A stretch of 60,638 nt of DNA from Candidatus Desulfovibrio gallistercoris (GTDB lineage Bacteria > Desulfobacterota > Desulfovibrionia > Desulfovibrionales > Desulfovibrionaceae), in contig DWYJ01000035.1 in assembly GCA_019118745.1 (NCBI GenBank), forward strand, positions 1 to 60,638, given 5' to 3'. Positions within the stretch are counted from its first letter, which is position 1. Each line of letters begins with the position of its first letter. The notes beneath the pieces were generated by a model. The model did not search any database. It had not been told where the DNA came from and saw nothing but the letters and a program-made list of their open reading frames with translations. Both the position numbers and the translations under genes were made by a program. Shown one piece after another: positions 1 to 8,431 of the stretch.

Positions 1-49
1 GAGCGAGGAAAGAAAGGGCGGATGGTATCCATTTGAGCAGATGAAAGAT

Positions 50-97
50 AAAAAAGAGTAGACATGGTAACCTCCGTCTCCATACCTACTCTTTTTT
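50..97 (-). terminator. Terminator downstream of the LuxR-type gene
   Basis: A 12-base arm (AAAAAAGAGTAG, 50-61) is the exact reverse complement of CTACTCTTTTTT at 86-97, with a 24-base loop. It lies just past the stop of the minus-strand LuxR-type gene. A/T runs on both sides would let it work in either direction. Confidence 0.6.
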
Positions 98-136
98 GAA
101 GCGTATGGAAATAATGAGTCCTGACCCTAGCAGACC

Positions 137-1570
137 CTAAGCCGTTTCGCCGCCGCTGTGGAGCAGATGGACGGCAAGCTGGGTATCGTGCCCGCGCAGG
201 CCGAGTTTGCGTCGGATGTTGCGGCGGTGGGTCTGCACGGTCTCCGGCGAGATGTTGAGGAGTTCGGCGATCTCCTTGGAGCTGTGGCCCGCCCGCACCA
301 GCCGGCAGACCTTCAGTTCCGCAAGGGTCAGCTTGCTCAGTCCGTCCTGCGGCCGCTCTTCGCCGCTGTCGGTCAGAGAGAGCAGGCTGTCGCGCAGAAG
401 CTGGATCATGGACTTGCGCGCGGCGGCATCCGGTTCTTTGCCGATCTGTTCAAGGGCGGGCAGCAGCACGCGGCGGATATGGGAGGAAAGCTCGTCGCGG
501 CGGCTGTCCCGCTCGGCGTGGATGGTGGACAGCACCGTGCGGAGCGTGATGTTCAGTTCTTCCTGACGGCGTTTTTCTTCCAGAAGGGCGGCGGCATGGC
601 GGCCGATGGCTTCTTCCATCATCTCCCGTTGCAGCACCTGCGGCGTGATGTTGGTCAGCAGCACGAGGTACTCCCCGGCGCTGGCGAGGCTGACCCCGCC
701 CAGCGAGGCGATGGACAGCCGGAAGAACAGGCCGTCGCCGAACGGGCTGACCTCCACGGTCTGCCCGATGGGGTAGTAACGGAAGAATTCTTCTGGGTCC
801 TCGCCCTCAAGGCCCAGGGCTTCCCAGACGGGCTTGCCCTCTATGCCTTCTCCGGCGTATTGACGCAACGAGCGGTTGGCTGTGGTGATGCGGCAGTTCT
901 CGTCCATCACCAGCACGCCGTCGGAGGTGGTGTTGAAGATGTTCTCGAAGCGGCATTTTTCCAGCGTGAGCAGACGCAGCAGCTCATTCTGGGGGGAGAT
1001 GTCCGCCGGAGGGACGGGCTGTCGGATGCTGGTCATCTCCCGCAGGCCGGCTTCCGTCCAGAGCACTTCAAAGGCATGGGCGTGCAGGCGCAGGAATTCC
1101 GTCGCCGCCGGGATGTGATCCGCGGGGATGTCGGCACAGAGGCGCGGCAGCAGGGCAAGCGCATCTTCCAGCGCCATGATGAAGGTCTTGAAGCAGCCCA
1201 GATACATGGCGACGGTGACGCCGCGGCGGCAATGGCGCAAGCCGGACTCCAGCAGGGCATCGGCCCAGCCGCCGGCATTCTCGCGCAGCGTCTCGAAGGT
1301 GGGGGGCTGCTCCGCGGCGGCATGCCGCAGGACGGGCGTCAGAAAGTCCCGGCAGGCGGTCACGCAGTCGTCGCGCCGGGCCGTGGTGAAGGAGAGATAG
1401 CCCGCCGCCTGCATGCGCAGGGTCCAGAACTCCAGGAAGCTCTCCATGCAGGCGTCGAAGCGGGCCAGGACGGCGGCCGCCTTGCGGCGGGTCTGGGGCT
1501 GCGGCACGAAGAGGCCGGAAAAGGCTTCGGAAGGCGTAAGGTGACGGCGTGCGGAGGATGCCTGCGGCAT
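137..1570 (-). CDS. PAS-domain LuxR-family transcriptional regulator
   Basis: A 477-residue cytoplasmic regulator. The last ~65 residues form a GerE/LuxR helix-turn-helix (LTLAELKVCRLVRAGHSSKE, then ETVQTHRRNIRRKLGL). The middle (~residues 205-320) is a PAS domain beginning FENIFNTTSDGVLVMDENCR. A coiled-coil-like stretch rich in E and R joins them. The N-terminal ~190 residues are helical and not recognised; there are no membrane segments. The reading frame is open further upstream, but I start at the ATG at 1570, where family-like sequence begins; the extension overlaps the divergent secreted-protein gene. The ligand sensed by the PAS domain and the targets are unknown. The layout resembles stand-alone regulators that replace the receiver domain with PAS. 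Confidence 0.8.
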   Translation of the reverse strand: MPQASSARRHLTPSEAFSGLFVPQPQTRRKAAAVLARFDACMESFLEFWTLRMQAAGYLSFTTARRDDCVTACRDFLTPVLRHAAAEQPPTFETLRENAGGWADALLESGLRHCRRGVTVAMYLGCFKTFIMALEDALALLPRLCADIPADHIPAATEFLRLHAHAFEVLWTEAGLREMTSIRQPVPPADISPQNELLRLLTLEKCRFENIFNTTSDGVLVMDENCRITTANRSLRQYAGEGIEGKPVWEALGLEGEDPEEFFRYYPIGQTVEVSPFGDGLFFRLSIASLGGVSLASAGEYLVLLTNITPQVLQREMMEEAIGRHAAALLEEKRRQEELNITLRTVLSTIHAERDSRRDELSSHIRRVLLPALEQIGKEPDAAARKSMIQLLRDSLLSLTDSGEERPQDGLSKLTLAELKVCRLVRAGHSSKEIAELLNISPETVQTHRRNIRRKLGLRGHDTQLAVHLLHSGGETA

Positions 1571-1618
1571 GGCTGATGATCCCGAAAAAAACGTAGGCCG
1601 GACAGGGCCGGGAGGTCG

Positions 1619-2068
1619 ATGATGAGGTATGTGACGCTGTTCTTGTGCTTGTTTCTTCTTTTTCCCTGGCCTGTCAAGGCCGCGAACGGCGGGGGAGCCT
1701 CCGCTCCGGCTGCCGGACAGGCTTCCGGCGGCATGCGGCAGGGCACGCAGGCCAGCCTGCCCGCCGAGGCCCGCTGCGGCGAGACCGTGCAGCTCACGGC
1801 GGATCAGCCGCCCTTGCCCGGCGGCACGGCCTATGCCGGGGTGCAGGTGAGCTGGACGCAGCGGCCGGAAGGCAGGGAACCGGATGTCCTGCCCGGCTTC
1901 CCGGTGAGCGACATCCGCTTCCATGTGCCGGGACGCTACGTCTGCACCGTCTCCGTGGGGTACGTCAGCAAAGGGACCTGCGCCGGGGCCGCCTGGCATG
2001 AACGCGGCACGCATACGCTGGAGATACAGGTGCTGCCCGCCGCCCCTGGAGCGGCCCCCTCCCGCTAG
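1619..2068 (+). CDS. Small secreted hypothetical protein
   Basis: 149 residues with a clear Sec signal peptide: MMRYV, a hydrophobic core LFLCLFLLFPW, and likely cleavage after VKAA. The mature part is rich in Gly, Ala and Pro at first, then has short beta-like stretches (FHVPGRYVCTVSVGYVS) and two or three cysteines. I recognise no family. It is transcribed divergently from the PAS-LuxR gene with only ~48 bases between the starts, so the two may share control. A periplasmic or surface location is inferred from the signal peptide only. Confidence 0.55.
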   Translation: MMRYVTLFLCLFLLFPWPVKAANGGGASAPAAGQASGGMRQGTQASLPAEARCGETVQLTADQPPLPGGTAYAGVQVSWTQRPEGREPDVLPGFPVSDIRFHVPGRYVCTVSVGYVSKGTCAGAAWHERGTHTLEIQVLPAAPGAAPSR

Positions 2069-2097
2069 GGCCTGTTAACACTATTGATCGCCTGTTT

Positions 2098-2200
2098 GGG
2101 GGGAGGGAAACCCCTCCGCCAGCGCGGGAGCGGGTTTCCCTTCCCCCCACGCCCCCCATCCCTTCCCCAGCGCGCTTTTATCAGGCGCAGTGAGAGCGTA
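2098..2200 (+). repeat. Dispersed intergenic repeat, family 2 (GC-rich hairpin)
   Basis: About 100 bases with an inverted G-run/C-run pair (GGGGGGAGGGAAACC ... GGTTTCCCTTCCCCCC), followed by CCATCCCTTCCCCAGCGCGC and TTTTATCAG. The same block recurs at 58049-58153 and, inverted and cut by the window end, at 60571-60638. A short partial match lies near 11840. It fills the gap between two convergent genes and could act as a terminator. Confidence 0.6.
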
Positions 2201-2308
2201 CGAGGCGACCCGCATCCAAAGCAGGCGGCGCGTGTGCGGCTGTTTTTCTTTATCTCTTGAAAGAATGTGTAAATCGTGTCGGCAGACAGACACGAGGCCG
2301 ACAGGCGG

Positions 2309-3082
2309 CTATTTGCCTGAAAAGCCGTGGCCTGCCGTGGAGAGATGCCGCTCCACGGCATTGCGTGCGGCAAGCAGGCAGGCGCGCACCAGCCGTTCCT
2401 TGTCCTCATCCAGCCGAAAGGCGGGCATGGAGACGCTGACGGCAGCGTCGACCTGTCCGTCCAGACGGATGGGCAGGGCGAAACAGCGCAGATGTTCGTG
2501 GGATTCGTCCACGTCCAGCGCGAACTCTCCCATATGGATGCGGGCCAGCTGCCCGCAAAATTCGTCCATGTCCCGGATGCTGCTCGGCGTCAGCGCGGGG
2601 AGCCCGTCCGGGTAGAGGCTCTCCACTTCCTGCCGGGTGCAGTCGCAGAGCAGGGCCTTGCCTATGGCCGTGCAGCTGGCGGGCAGGCTCTTGCCCACGC
2701 TGGAGACGAGACGCAGCGGTTCTGGCGAATCTATCTTGGCGATATAAAAGACGTTGCTGCCTTCGCGTATGCCGAGCTGGCAGGTCTCCGAACAGCGGTC
2801 CACCACGCGTTGCATCTCCTGCATGGTCAGGGAATAGATGTCGGTGGTGGCAAAGGCGGCGGAGAGCAGCAGAGTCCTCGCGCCCAGCGTGTAGACCATG
2901 TTCTTGCGGTTGCAATCCAGATAGCCGCGGGCGCAGAGCGTGCGCAAAAAAGGCGTCAGGCTGCTGGCCGGGGCATCCACGCTGCGGGACAGTTCGGTCA
3001 GCGTCAGGCCGCCGTCACGCTGGGCAAGGGTTTCCAGGATGTCCAGCACGCGGCTGGTGGGGCGGTGCGGCTCGTGAGTCAT
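2309..3082 (-). CDS. IclR-family transcriptional regulator
   Basis: 257 residues. Residues ~8-65 form the winged helix-turn-helix (RVLDILETLAQRDGGLTLTE ... LARGYLD-like wing). The rest is the IclR effector domain, with the family motifs LVSSVGKSLPASCTAIGKAL and FALPIRLDGQVDAAVSVSMP. I start at ATG 3082 rather than the longer open frame because the IclR fold begins there. It is divergent from the dapA-like/MFS/lactonase/lyase operon, separated by 569 bases that hold two related palindromes. It is therefore probably the local regulator, responding to the substrate of that pathway or an intermediate. Confidence 0.88.
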   Translation of the reverse strand: MTHEPHRPTSRVLDILETLAQRDGGLTLTELSRSVDAPASSLTPFLRTLCARGYLDCNRKNMVYTLGARTLLLSAAFATTDIYSLTMQEMQRVVDRCSETCQLGIREGSNVFYIAKIDSPEPLRLVSSVGKSLPASCTAIGKALLCDCTRQEVESLYPDGLPALTPSSIRDMDEFCGQLARIHMGEFALDVDESHEHLRCFALPIRLDGQVDAAVSVSMPAFRLDEDKERLVRACLLAARNAVERHLSTAGHGFSGK

Positions 3083-3651
3083 GCTCTCCTCGACATGGCG
3101 TGACGTTTTCTGCGGCGGGTCTGGCCGTCCTTGTTCCACATGCTGTCCTGCTCCTGCCGCGTCCTGCCGGGAAACGTTGTCCGTCCGGCAGCGGCGCCAT
3201 TTCGCCTGATCCCTTTCTTCCGTCTTTCCCTCTGGAACCATTCAGCTTTTTGCGGACGGCAGGCATATCTGTCCTGACCCTAGCATGCTCCGCGGGCAAG
3301 CTCAAGGACTGAGGCGCGGCAGCGGGAACGCCTTGGCTGGCAGCGGCCCGGCCCATGCCTCGACCTGTCAGCATATGTTTTTGATATACAAAACGACTAT
3401 GGATAAACAAAGAAATAGCCGCTCCCGCCGGCACGCAAAAGGTACCGCCCTTACGTGACGAAGAACCTTGTTTACTGAAAATACTGGATTTCTCTTCAAG
3501 GTGTGCGCGGATTTTCTCTTATAATATATTTTAATAAATGAATAAAAAATATCACCCCCCATGCCTTGACAAGAAGGGTGGAGATTGTGTATGCGGGAAT
3601 TATGGTTCGAATATAAGTATTCGTTTCGGATATACGAAAAGGAGAAGATTC
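3083..3651. promoter_or_regulatory. Divergent control region between IclR gene and acid-degradation operon
   Basis: 569 bases without a convincing gene. It becomes AT-rich from ~3370. Two similar palindromes, GTTTTTGATATACAAAAC (3377-3394) and TTTCGGATATACGAAA (3624-3639), share a GATATAC centre. A third palindrome, CGAATA-N4-TATTCG, lies at 3608-3623. A TTGACA -35-like hexamer is at 3566-3571. A GGAG ribosome-binding site sits just before the ATG at 3652, so the right-hand palindrome overlaps the start region of the operon and would suit repression. Binding by the IclR protein is inference. Confidence 0.5.
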
Positions 3652-4557
3652 ATGAGCACCACCAAATTTGCGGGCATCATGCCCCCCATGTCCACGTTTT
3701 TCGATGCGGAAGGCACGTTTGACCGCAAGGCCACGGCCGCTCTCATGGACCGCCTCATGGAGGCAGGCGTGCAGGGCGTGCTCATCCTGGGCAGCGCCGG
3801 GGAATTCTTCAGCATGAGCATGGCCCAGCGCAAGGAAGTGGCCGAGTTCTGCCTGCGCCACATCGACGGGCGCATCACCACCCTGGTGGGCACCGGCGCC
3901 TGCGGCACGCAGGAGACCATCGAACTTTCCCGCCACGCCGCCGAACACGGGGCCGATGCGGTCATGGTCATCAATCCCTATTATTCGCCCATGAGCGACG
4001 ACTGCCTTTTTGCCCACTACAGCGCCGTGGCCGACGCCTGCCCCTGCCCGGTCATGCTCTACAACTTCCCGGCCATGACCAAGCAGGATCTGTCCGTGGA
4101 GCTCATCGCCCGCCTGGCGGAGCATCCCAACATCCGCGGCCTCAAGGACAGCGTGACCGAAGTGGCCCACACCCGCCGCGTCATCCTGGAAGTGGGCACG
4201 AAGCATCCCGACTTCGCGGTCTTTTCCGGCTTTGACGAGCATGTGCTGAACAACCTTGCCCTGGGCGGCGCGGGCGGCATCCCCGGCACGGCCAACTTCG
4301 CGCCGCAGTTCATCTGCGGGCTGTACAAGGCCTTCCGCGAGGGCGACTTCGTGCGGGCCCACGAGCTGCACCGCGTGGTGGCGGCGCTCTCCAACGTGTA
4401 CGCCATCGAGACCCCCTATTTCGGCACCCTCAAGGAAGCGGCCCGCCTCTGCGGCCTGCCCGACCTGCCCACCCACGTGCTGCGTCCCTCGCAGCCCCTG
4501 AGCGAGCAGGGCAAGGCGAAGCTGCGGGCCCTGCTGGAGTCCTGCGGCCTGCTGTAA
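3652..4557 (+). CDS. Dihydrodipicolinate synthase/N-acetylneuraminate lyase family protein
   Basis: 301 residues, the usual length for this TIM-barrel class I aldolase family. The Schiff-base lysine is visible at residue 165 (RGLKDS) and the active-site tyrosine at 137 (MLYNFP). The phosphate/carboxylate loop reads GSAGEF instead of the GTTGE of true DapA. It is first in a co-directional operon with transporter, lactonase, lyase and dehydrogenase genes. A role in cleaving or condensing a 2-oxo-3-deoxy acid therefore fits better than lysine synthesis. The exact substrate cannot be read from the sequence. The start is set by GGAG a few bases upstream. Confidence 0.82.
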   Translation: MSTTKFAGIMPPMSTFFDAEGTFDRKATAALMDRLMEAGVQGVLILGSAGEFFSMSMAQRKEVAEFCLRHIDGRITTLVGTGACGTQETIELSRHAAEHGADAVMVINPYYSPMSDDCLFAHYSAVADACPCPVMLYNFPAMTKQDLSVELIARLAEHPNIRGLKDSVTEVAHTRRVILEVGTKHPDFAVFSGFDEHVLNNLALGGAGGIPGTANFAPQFICGLYKAFREGDFVRAHELHRVVAALSNVYAIETPYFGTLKEAARLCGLPDLPTHVLRPSQPLSEQGKAKLRALLESCGLL

Positions 4558-4597
4558 GAGCTTTCTTCCTTCCCCCCGTCACCACGAGAGGTGAACC

Positions 4598-5884
4598 ATG
4601 AATGCCAATGTCTCTTCTTCCGCCGAACCCACGCGCATCCGCTGGAAGATCTTCGGCGTGCTGTTCCTTCTGGTCGTGGTCAACATGATCGACCGGGCCT
4701 CCATTTCCATCGCCATGCCCACCATCGCGCAGGAGCTGAACCTGAGCGGGGTCATGCAGGGGCTGGTGCTCAGCGGCTTTTTCTGGACATACGCCCTGAT
4801 GCAGATCCCCAGCGGCCTCATTGCCGACAAGTTCGGCCCGCGCTCGACCATCTCCATCTCCACCGTGCTGTGGGGCGCTTCGCAGGCCCTGCTGGGCCTG
4901 TGCCACAACGGCATCGCCCTCATCGGCGCACGCCTGCTGCTGGGGGCCAGCGAGGCCCCGGTCTTCCCGGCGGGGGCCCGGCTCAACGCCATCTGGCTCA
5001 ACAAGAAGGAGCGGGCGCGGGGCGCGGTGCTCATGGATGCCGGCGGGCCTTTCGGAGCGGCGCTGGGGGGCATCCTGGTGGCGGAGATGATCCTGTTCTT
5101 CGCTTCCTGGCGCATAACCTTCATCATCGCCGGGGTGGCCACCATCCTGCTCGGCTTCCTCGCGCATTACATCATCCGCGATGACCCGACCCATGACCCG
5201 ATGGTCAATGAGGCGGAACTGTCCATCATCCGCGAGGGACAGGACGAAGGGCCGGCCGAGCAGGCGGAAGGGGAGGGCGGTTCCCTCCTCCACCTCATGT
5301 CGCTGCGTTCGCTGGCGGGCATGCTGGTGGGCCGCTGCGCCTGGGCCATGATGTTCTTCGGCCTGCTGACCTGGGGGCCCAGCTTCCTGGCCAGCGCGCT
5401 GGATCTTGACCTGAAGTCCGTGGGCTTCGCCACGCTGGTCATCTTCTGCGCCGGGGGCGTGGGCAGCCTGTGCGGCGGCTTTTTGTGCGACAGGCTGGTC
5501 AGCGGCGGCATGAGCCGCGCCCGCTCCTGCAAGCTGCTGCTCACCATCTCCGGCCTGCTGACGCTGGGGGCCTTTGCGGCCCTGCCCTATGTGCCGGACG
5601 TGACCTCCTCGGTCATCCTGCTGTCCTGCGCGTCCTTCGTGCTCATGTGGGGCAGCATGTACTGGAGTTTCCCGCCCATGCTGGCCCCGCGTTCGCGCGT
5701 GGCGACCGTGGGCGGCATGATGAACATGGCCGGCAGCGTGGGCGGCATCTGCATCCCGCTCATCGTGGGCTGGATCCTCGACCTCACCGGCGGCTCCTTT
5801 GACCCGGTGCTGCACTTCTTTGCCGCCTGCGCCGTGGTGTTCGTCATCATGACCAATATCATCGACCTGCGTAACGCCCGCTGA
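4598..5884 (+). CDS. MFS transporter, anion:cation symporter (ACS) type
   Basis: 428 residues with about 12 hydrophobic segments. The first half carries the MFS signature between helices 2 and 3 (GLIADKFGPR). A central acidic cytoplasmic loop (~residues 205-225, rich in E and G) splits the protein into two bundles. It resembles the ACS branch that takes up hexuronates, galactonate and similar organic anions. It lies 40 bases after the DapA-like gene with a good ribosome-binding site (GAGAGGTG). Its likely job is importing the acid or lactone that the downstream enzymes process. Confidence 0.82.
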   Translation: MNANVSSSAEPTRIRWKIFGVLFLLVVVNMIDRASISIAMPTIAQELNLSGVMQGLVLSGFFWTYALMQIPSGLIADKFGPRSTISISTVLWGASQALLGLCHNGIALIGARLLLGASEAPVFPAGARLNAIWLNKKERARGAVLMDAGGPFGAALGGILVAEMILFFASWRITFIIAGVATILLGFLAHYIIRDDPTHDPMVNEAELSIIREGQDEGPAEQAEGEGGSLLHLMSLRSLAGMLVGRCAWAMMFFGLLTWGPSFLASALDLDLKSVGFATLVIFCAGGVGSLCGGFLCDRLVSGGMSRARSCKLLLTISGLLTLGAFAALPYVPDVTSSVILLSCASFVLMWGSMYWSFPPMLAPRSRVATVGGMMNMAGSVGGICIPLIVGWILDLTGGSFDPVLHFFAACAVVFVIMTNIIDLRNAR

Positions 5885-5961
5885 CGGCTGCGCGGCGGCC
5901 GCCCGCGGACGGCGTTCCGCAGCGGCCGCCGCCCCTTCGGCGATCCTCAGGAGGTATCCCC

Positions 5962-6921
5962 ATGCAACTGGAAGCCCTGCACCTTTACGACGGCCCCGTC
6001 ATCGACGCGCACCATCATTTCTGGGACCCCATCAAGAACGATCACCCCTGGCTCAAGCCCGACGTGCTCATCCCCTTCCGCTACGGCGACTATACGGCCA
6101 TCAAGCGTCCCTACTATCCGGCGGACTACTTTCAGGATACCGGGGACATCAACGTGGTGGAGACCTGCTACATGGAGACCGAATGGAATCCGGCGGACCC
6201 CACGGGCGAGAGCGACTTCATCACCTCGGTTGCCCGCGAGACCGGCTACCCCAACGCGGTGGTGGGGCAGGCCTGGCTGCACCATGCGGATGTGGAGGAC
6301 GTGCTGCGCGCCCAGAGCGCCTATACCCTCATGCGCAGCGTGCGCCACAAGCCCGGCGGCCCCGCCTCGCCCGAAGAGGTGGGGAGCTGCCGCACTCTCA
6401 TGAGCGACGACGCCTGGCGCAAGGGCTACGAGCTGCTGGAGAAGTACGGCCTCATGTTCGACTTGCAGACCCCGTGGTGGAACCTGCCTGAAGCCGTCTC
6501 CCTGGCCTGCGATTTCCCGGACACGACCATCATCCTCAACCATACGGGCCTGCCCGCCCAGCGTTCGCACGAGGGGCTGGCCGGCTGGCACAAGCACATG
6601 GCGGCTCTGGCCGAATGCGAGAACGTGATGGTAAAGGTGTCGGGTATCGGCCTGAAGGACGTGCCGTGGACGGTGGAGAGCAACGGCTGGATCATCTCCG
6701 AAGTGCTGGCCATGTTCGGGCCGGACCGCATCATGTTCGCCAGCAACTTCCCGGTGGACAGTCTGTGCGGCAGCTTCCCGGACATTTTCCACGGCTTCAT
6801 GACGGTCTGCGCCATGAAGGGGTATTCCTACGCGGCGCAGCGCAAGATGTTCCACGACAACTGCAAACGCGTCTACCGCACCATCGCGCCGGAAGACCTC
6901 AAGGGAAAGATCGTAAAATAG
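5962..6921 (+). CDS. COG3618-type amidohydrolase (putative sugar-acid lactonase)
   Basis: 319 residues of the amidohydrolase-2 superfamily. The N-terminal metal-site motif is IDAHHHFWDP (~residues 14-23). A later NHTGLP carries the conserved histidine, and FASNFPVD near the C-terminus carries the usual catalytic aspartate. The closest functional types I know are 2-pyrone-4,6-dicarboxylate and L-rhamnono/L-fucono-lactonases. Next to an aldolase-type and a dehydratase-type enzyme, opening a lactone to its acid is the simplest reading. It is preceded by AGGAGGT. Confidence 0.78.
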   Translation: MQLEALHLYDGPVIDAHHHFWDPIKNDHPWLKPDVLIPFRYGDYTAIKRPYYPADYFQDTGDINVVETCYMETEWNPADPTGESDFITSVARETGYPNAVVGQAWLHHADVEDVLRAQSAYTLMRSVRHKPGGPASPEEVGSCRTLMSDDAWRKGYELLEKYGLMFDLQTPWWNLPEAVSLACDFPDTTIILNHTGLPAQRSHEGLAGWHKHMAALAECENVMVKVSGIGLKDVPWTVESNGWIISEVLAMFGPDRIMFASNFPVDSLCGSFPDIFHGFMTVCAMKGYSYAAQRKMFHDNCKRVYRTIAPEDLKGKIVK

Positions 6922-6949
6922 GGGCCGCGGCGGCCCCGGAGGACCAAGC

Positions 6950-7234
6950 ATGAGCAATGCCATCATCATCAGCCCCGCCGACGACGTGGCCGTGGCCATC
7001 GAGCCCATCGCGGCCGGTGAGGCCGTGGATTACGGCCCGGCGCAGGCCGAGGCCTTCTGCGCGCGGGAGGACATCCCCATCTACCACAAGGTCGCCGTGC
7101 GTGATCTGGCTGCCGGGCAGAAGATCTGCAAGTACGGCGAACATATCGGCGAGGCCCTGTACGACATTGCGCGCGGCAGTCATGTGCACGTGCACAATGT
7201 GGGCAGCGTGCGCGAAGATCTGGACAACAAATAG
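6950..7234 (+). CDS. UxaA N-terminal (SAF) type small subunit, possibly SuyA-like
   Basis: 94 residues, corresponding to the N-terminal SAF domain of altronate/galactarate dehydratases. Seen motifs are IYHKVAVRDLAAGQKICKYG, then IGEALYDIARGSHVHVHNVG with the HVHVHN metal/substrate strand. In this cluster the SAF domain and the catalytic domain are separate proteins, as in SuyA/SuyB of (R)-sulfolactate sulfo-lyase and in some split sugar-acid dehydratases. It ends 9 bases before the large-subunit gene. Which of the two activities applies cannot be settled here. Confidence 0.75.
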   Translation: MSNAIIISPADDVAVAIEPIAAGEAVDYGPAQAEAFCAREDIPIYHKVAVRDLAAGQKICKYGEHIGEALYDIARGSHVHVHNVGSVREDLDNK

Positions 7235-7243
7235 GGGCGGGAC

Positions 7244-8407
7244 ATGCAAACCTTTCTTGGATACAAGCGCCCGGACGGGCGCGTGGGCATCCGCAATCAT
7301 GTGCTCATCCTGCCTGCCAGCGTCTGCGCTTCGGATACGGCGCGCATCGTGGCCGGGCAGGTGGAAGGGGCGGTCACCTTCAACAATCAGAACGGCTGCT
7401 CGCAGGTGGCCCCCGACCAGCAGCTGACCATGGACGTCATGGCCGGTTATGCGGCCAATCCCAACGTCTACGGTACGGTGGTCATCTCGCTGGGCTGCGA
7501 GAACTGCCAGATGGATCTGGTGGTGGAGGCCATCCGGCAGCGTACCTGCAAACCGATGGAGACCTTCATCATCCAGCAGGAGGGCGGCACGCTCAAGACC
7601 ATCGAGAAGGCCGTGCGCGCGGCCCGCGCCATGCAGCAGGAGGCCGGGCTCATCCAGCGGGAGGCCTTCCCCCTGTCCGAGCTCATCGTGGGCACCGAAT
7701 GCGGCGGCAGCGACCCCACCAGCGGGCTGGCGGCCAATCCGCTCATCGGCGAGCTTTCCGACAGGATAGTGGATGCCGGCGGGACGGCCATCCTCAGCGA
7801 GACCACGGAATTCATCGGGGCCGAGCACATCCTTGCCCGGCGCGCTGCCACGCCGCAGGTGCGGGAGCGCATCCTCGACATCGTGCACCGCTACGAGAAG
7901 GCCCTGCGTCTGGTGGGCGAAGAAGTGCGCGAGGGCAATCCCTCGCCCGGCAACAAGGCCGGCGGCATCACCACGCTGGAGGAGAAAAGCCTCGGCTGCA
8001 TCCACAAGGGCGGTCACCGGCCGGTCATGGCCGTGTACGATTACGCCAAGCAGATAGACACCCGCGGGCTCGTCATCATGGACACGCCCGGCAACGATCC
8101 TTCCTCGGTGGCGGGCATGGTCGCCGGGGGCTGCCAGCTCGTGGTCTTCAGCACCGGGCGCGGCACGCCCACGGGCAATCCCATCGTGCCGGTCATCAAG
8201 GTGACGGGCAACCGGCAGACCTATGCCGCCATGCTCGACAATATGGACTTTGACGCCAGCCCCGTCATCTATGAACCGGGCTGCATGGACAGACTGGCCG
8301 GGGAGTTCCTCGACCTGGCCGTCGCCACGGCCAACGGCCGCAAGACCAAGGCCGAAGCGCTGGGCTTTACGGAAATGGCCATCGCCCGCGTGTGCAACTA
8401 CGTTTAA
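7244..8407 (+). CDS. UxaA C-terminal family lyase large subunit (altronate dehydratase / SuyB-like)
   Basis: 387 residues of the UxaA catalytic domain. It begins with GYKRPDGRVGIRNHVLILP and has conserved cysteines in NNQNGCSQV, SLGCENCQMD and VGTECGGSDPTSG, typical of the iron-dependent lyases. The length equals that of stand-alone SuyB-type subunits. With the preceding SAF protein it should form a two-component hydro-lyase or sulfo-lyase. In a sulfite-respiring lineage, a sulfo-lyase releasing pyruvate and sulfite would be useful; a plain sugar-acid dehydratase is equally possible from motifs alone. Spacing shows it is part of the operon. Confidence 0.78.
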   Translation: MQTFLGYKRPDGRVGIRNHVLILPASVCASDTARIVAGQVEGAVTFNNQNGCSQVAPDQQLTMDVMAGYAANPNVYGTVVISLGCENCQMDLVVEAIRQRTCKPMETFIIQQEGGTLKTIEKAVRAARAMQQEAGLIQREAFPLSELIVGTECGGSDPTSGLAANPLIGELSDRIVDAGGTAILSETTEFIGAEHILARRAATPQVRERILDIVHRYEKALRLVGEEVREGNPSPGNKAGGITTLEEKSLGCIHKGGHRPVMAVYDYAKQIDTRGLVIMDTPGNDPSSVAGMVAGGCQLVVFSTGRGTPTGNPIVPVIKVTGNRQTYAAMLDNMDFDASPVIYEPGCMDRLAGEFLDLAVATANGRKTKAEALGFTEMAIARVCNYV

Positions 8408-8431
8408 CCCGCTATCCCGCAGGAGCGTTCC

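Noticed and set aside
1571..2014. Upstream extension of the PAS-LuxR protein
   Set aside because: It would cover the whole divergent secreted-protein gene, whose signal peptide is convincing; PAS-LuxR similarity starts after 1570.
4430..5815. Long minus-strand frame opposite the MFS transporter
   Set aside because: His/Gln/Ala-rich shadow of a well-recognised transporter; no family signs.
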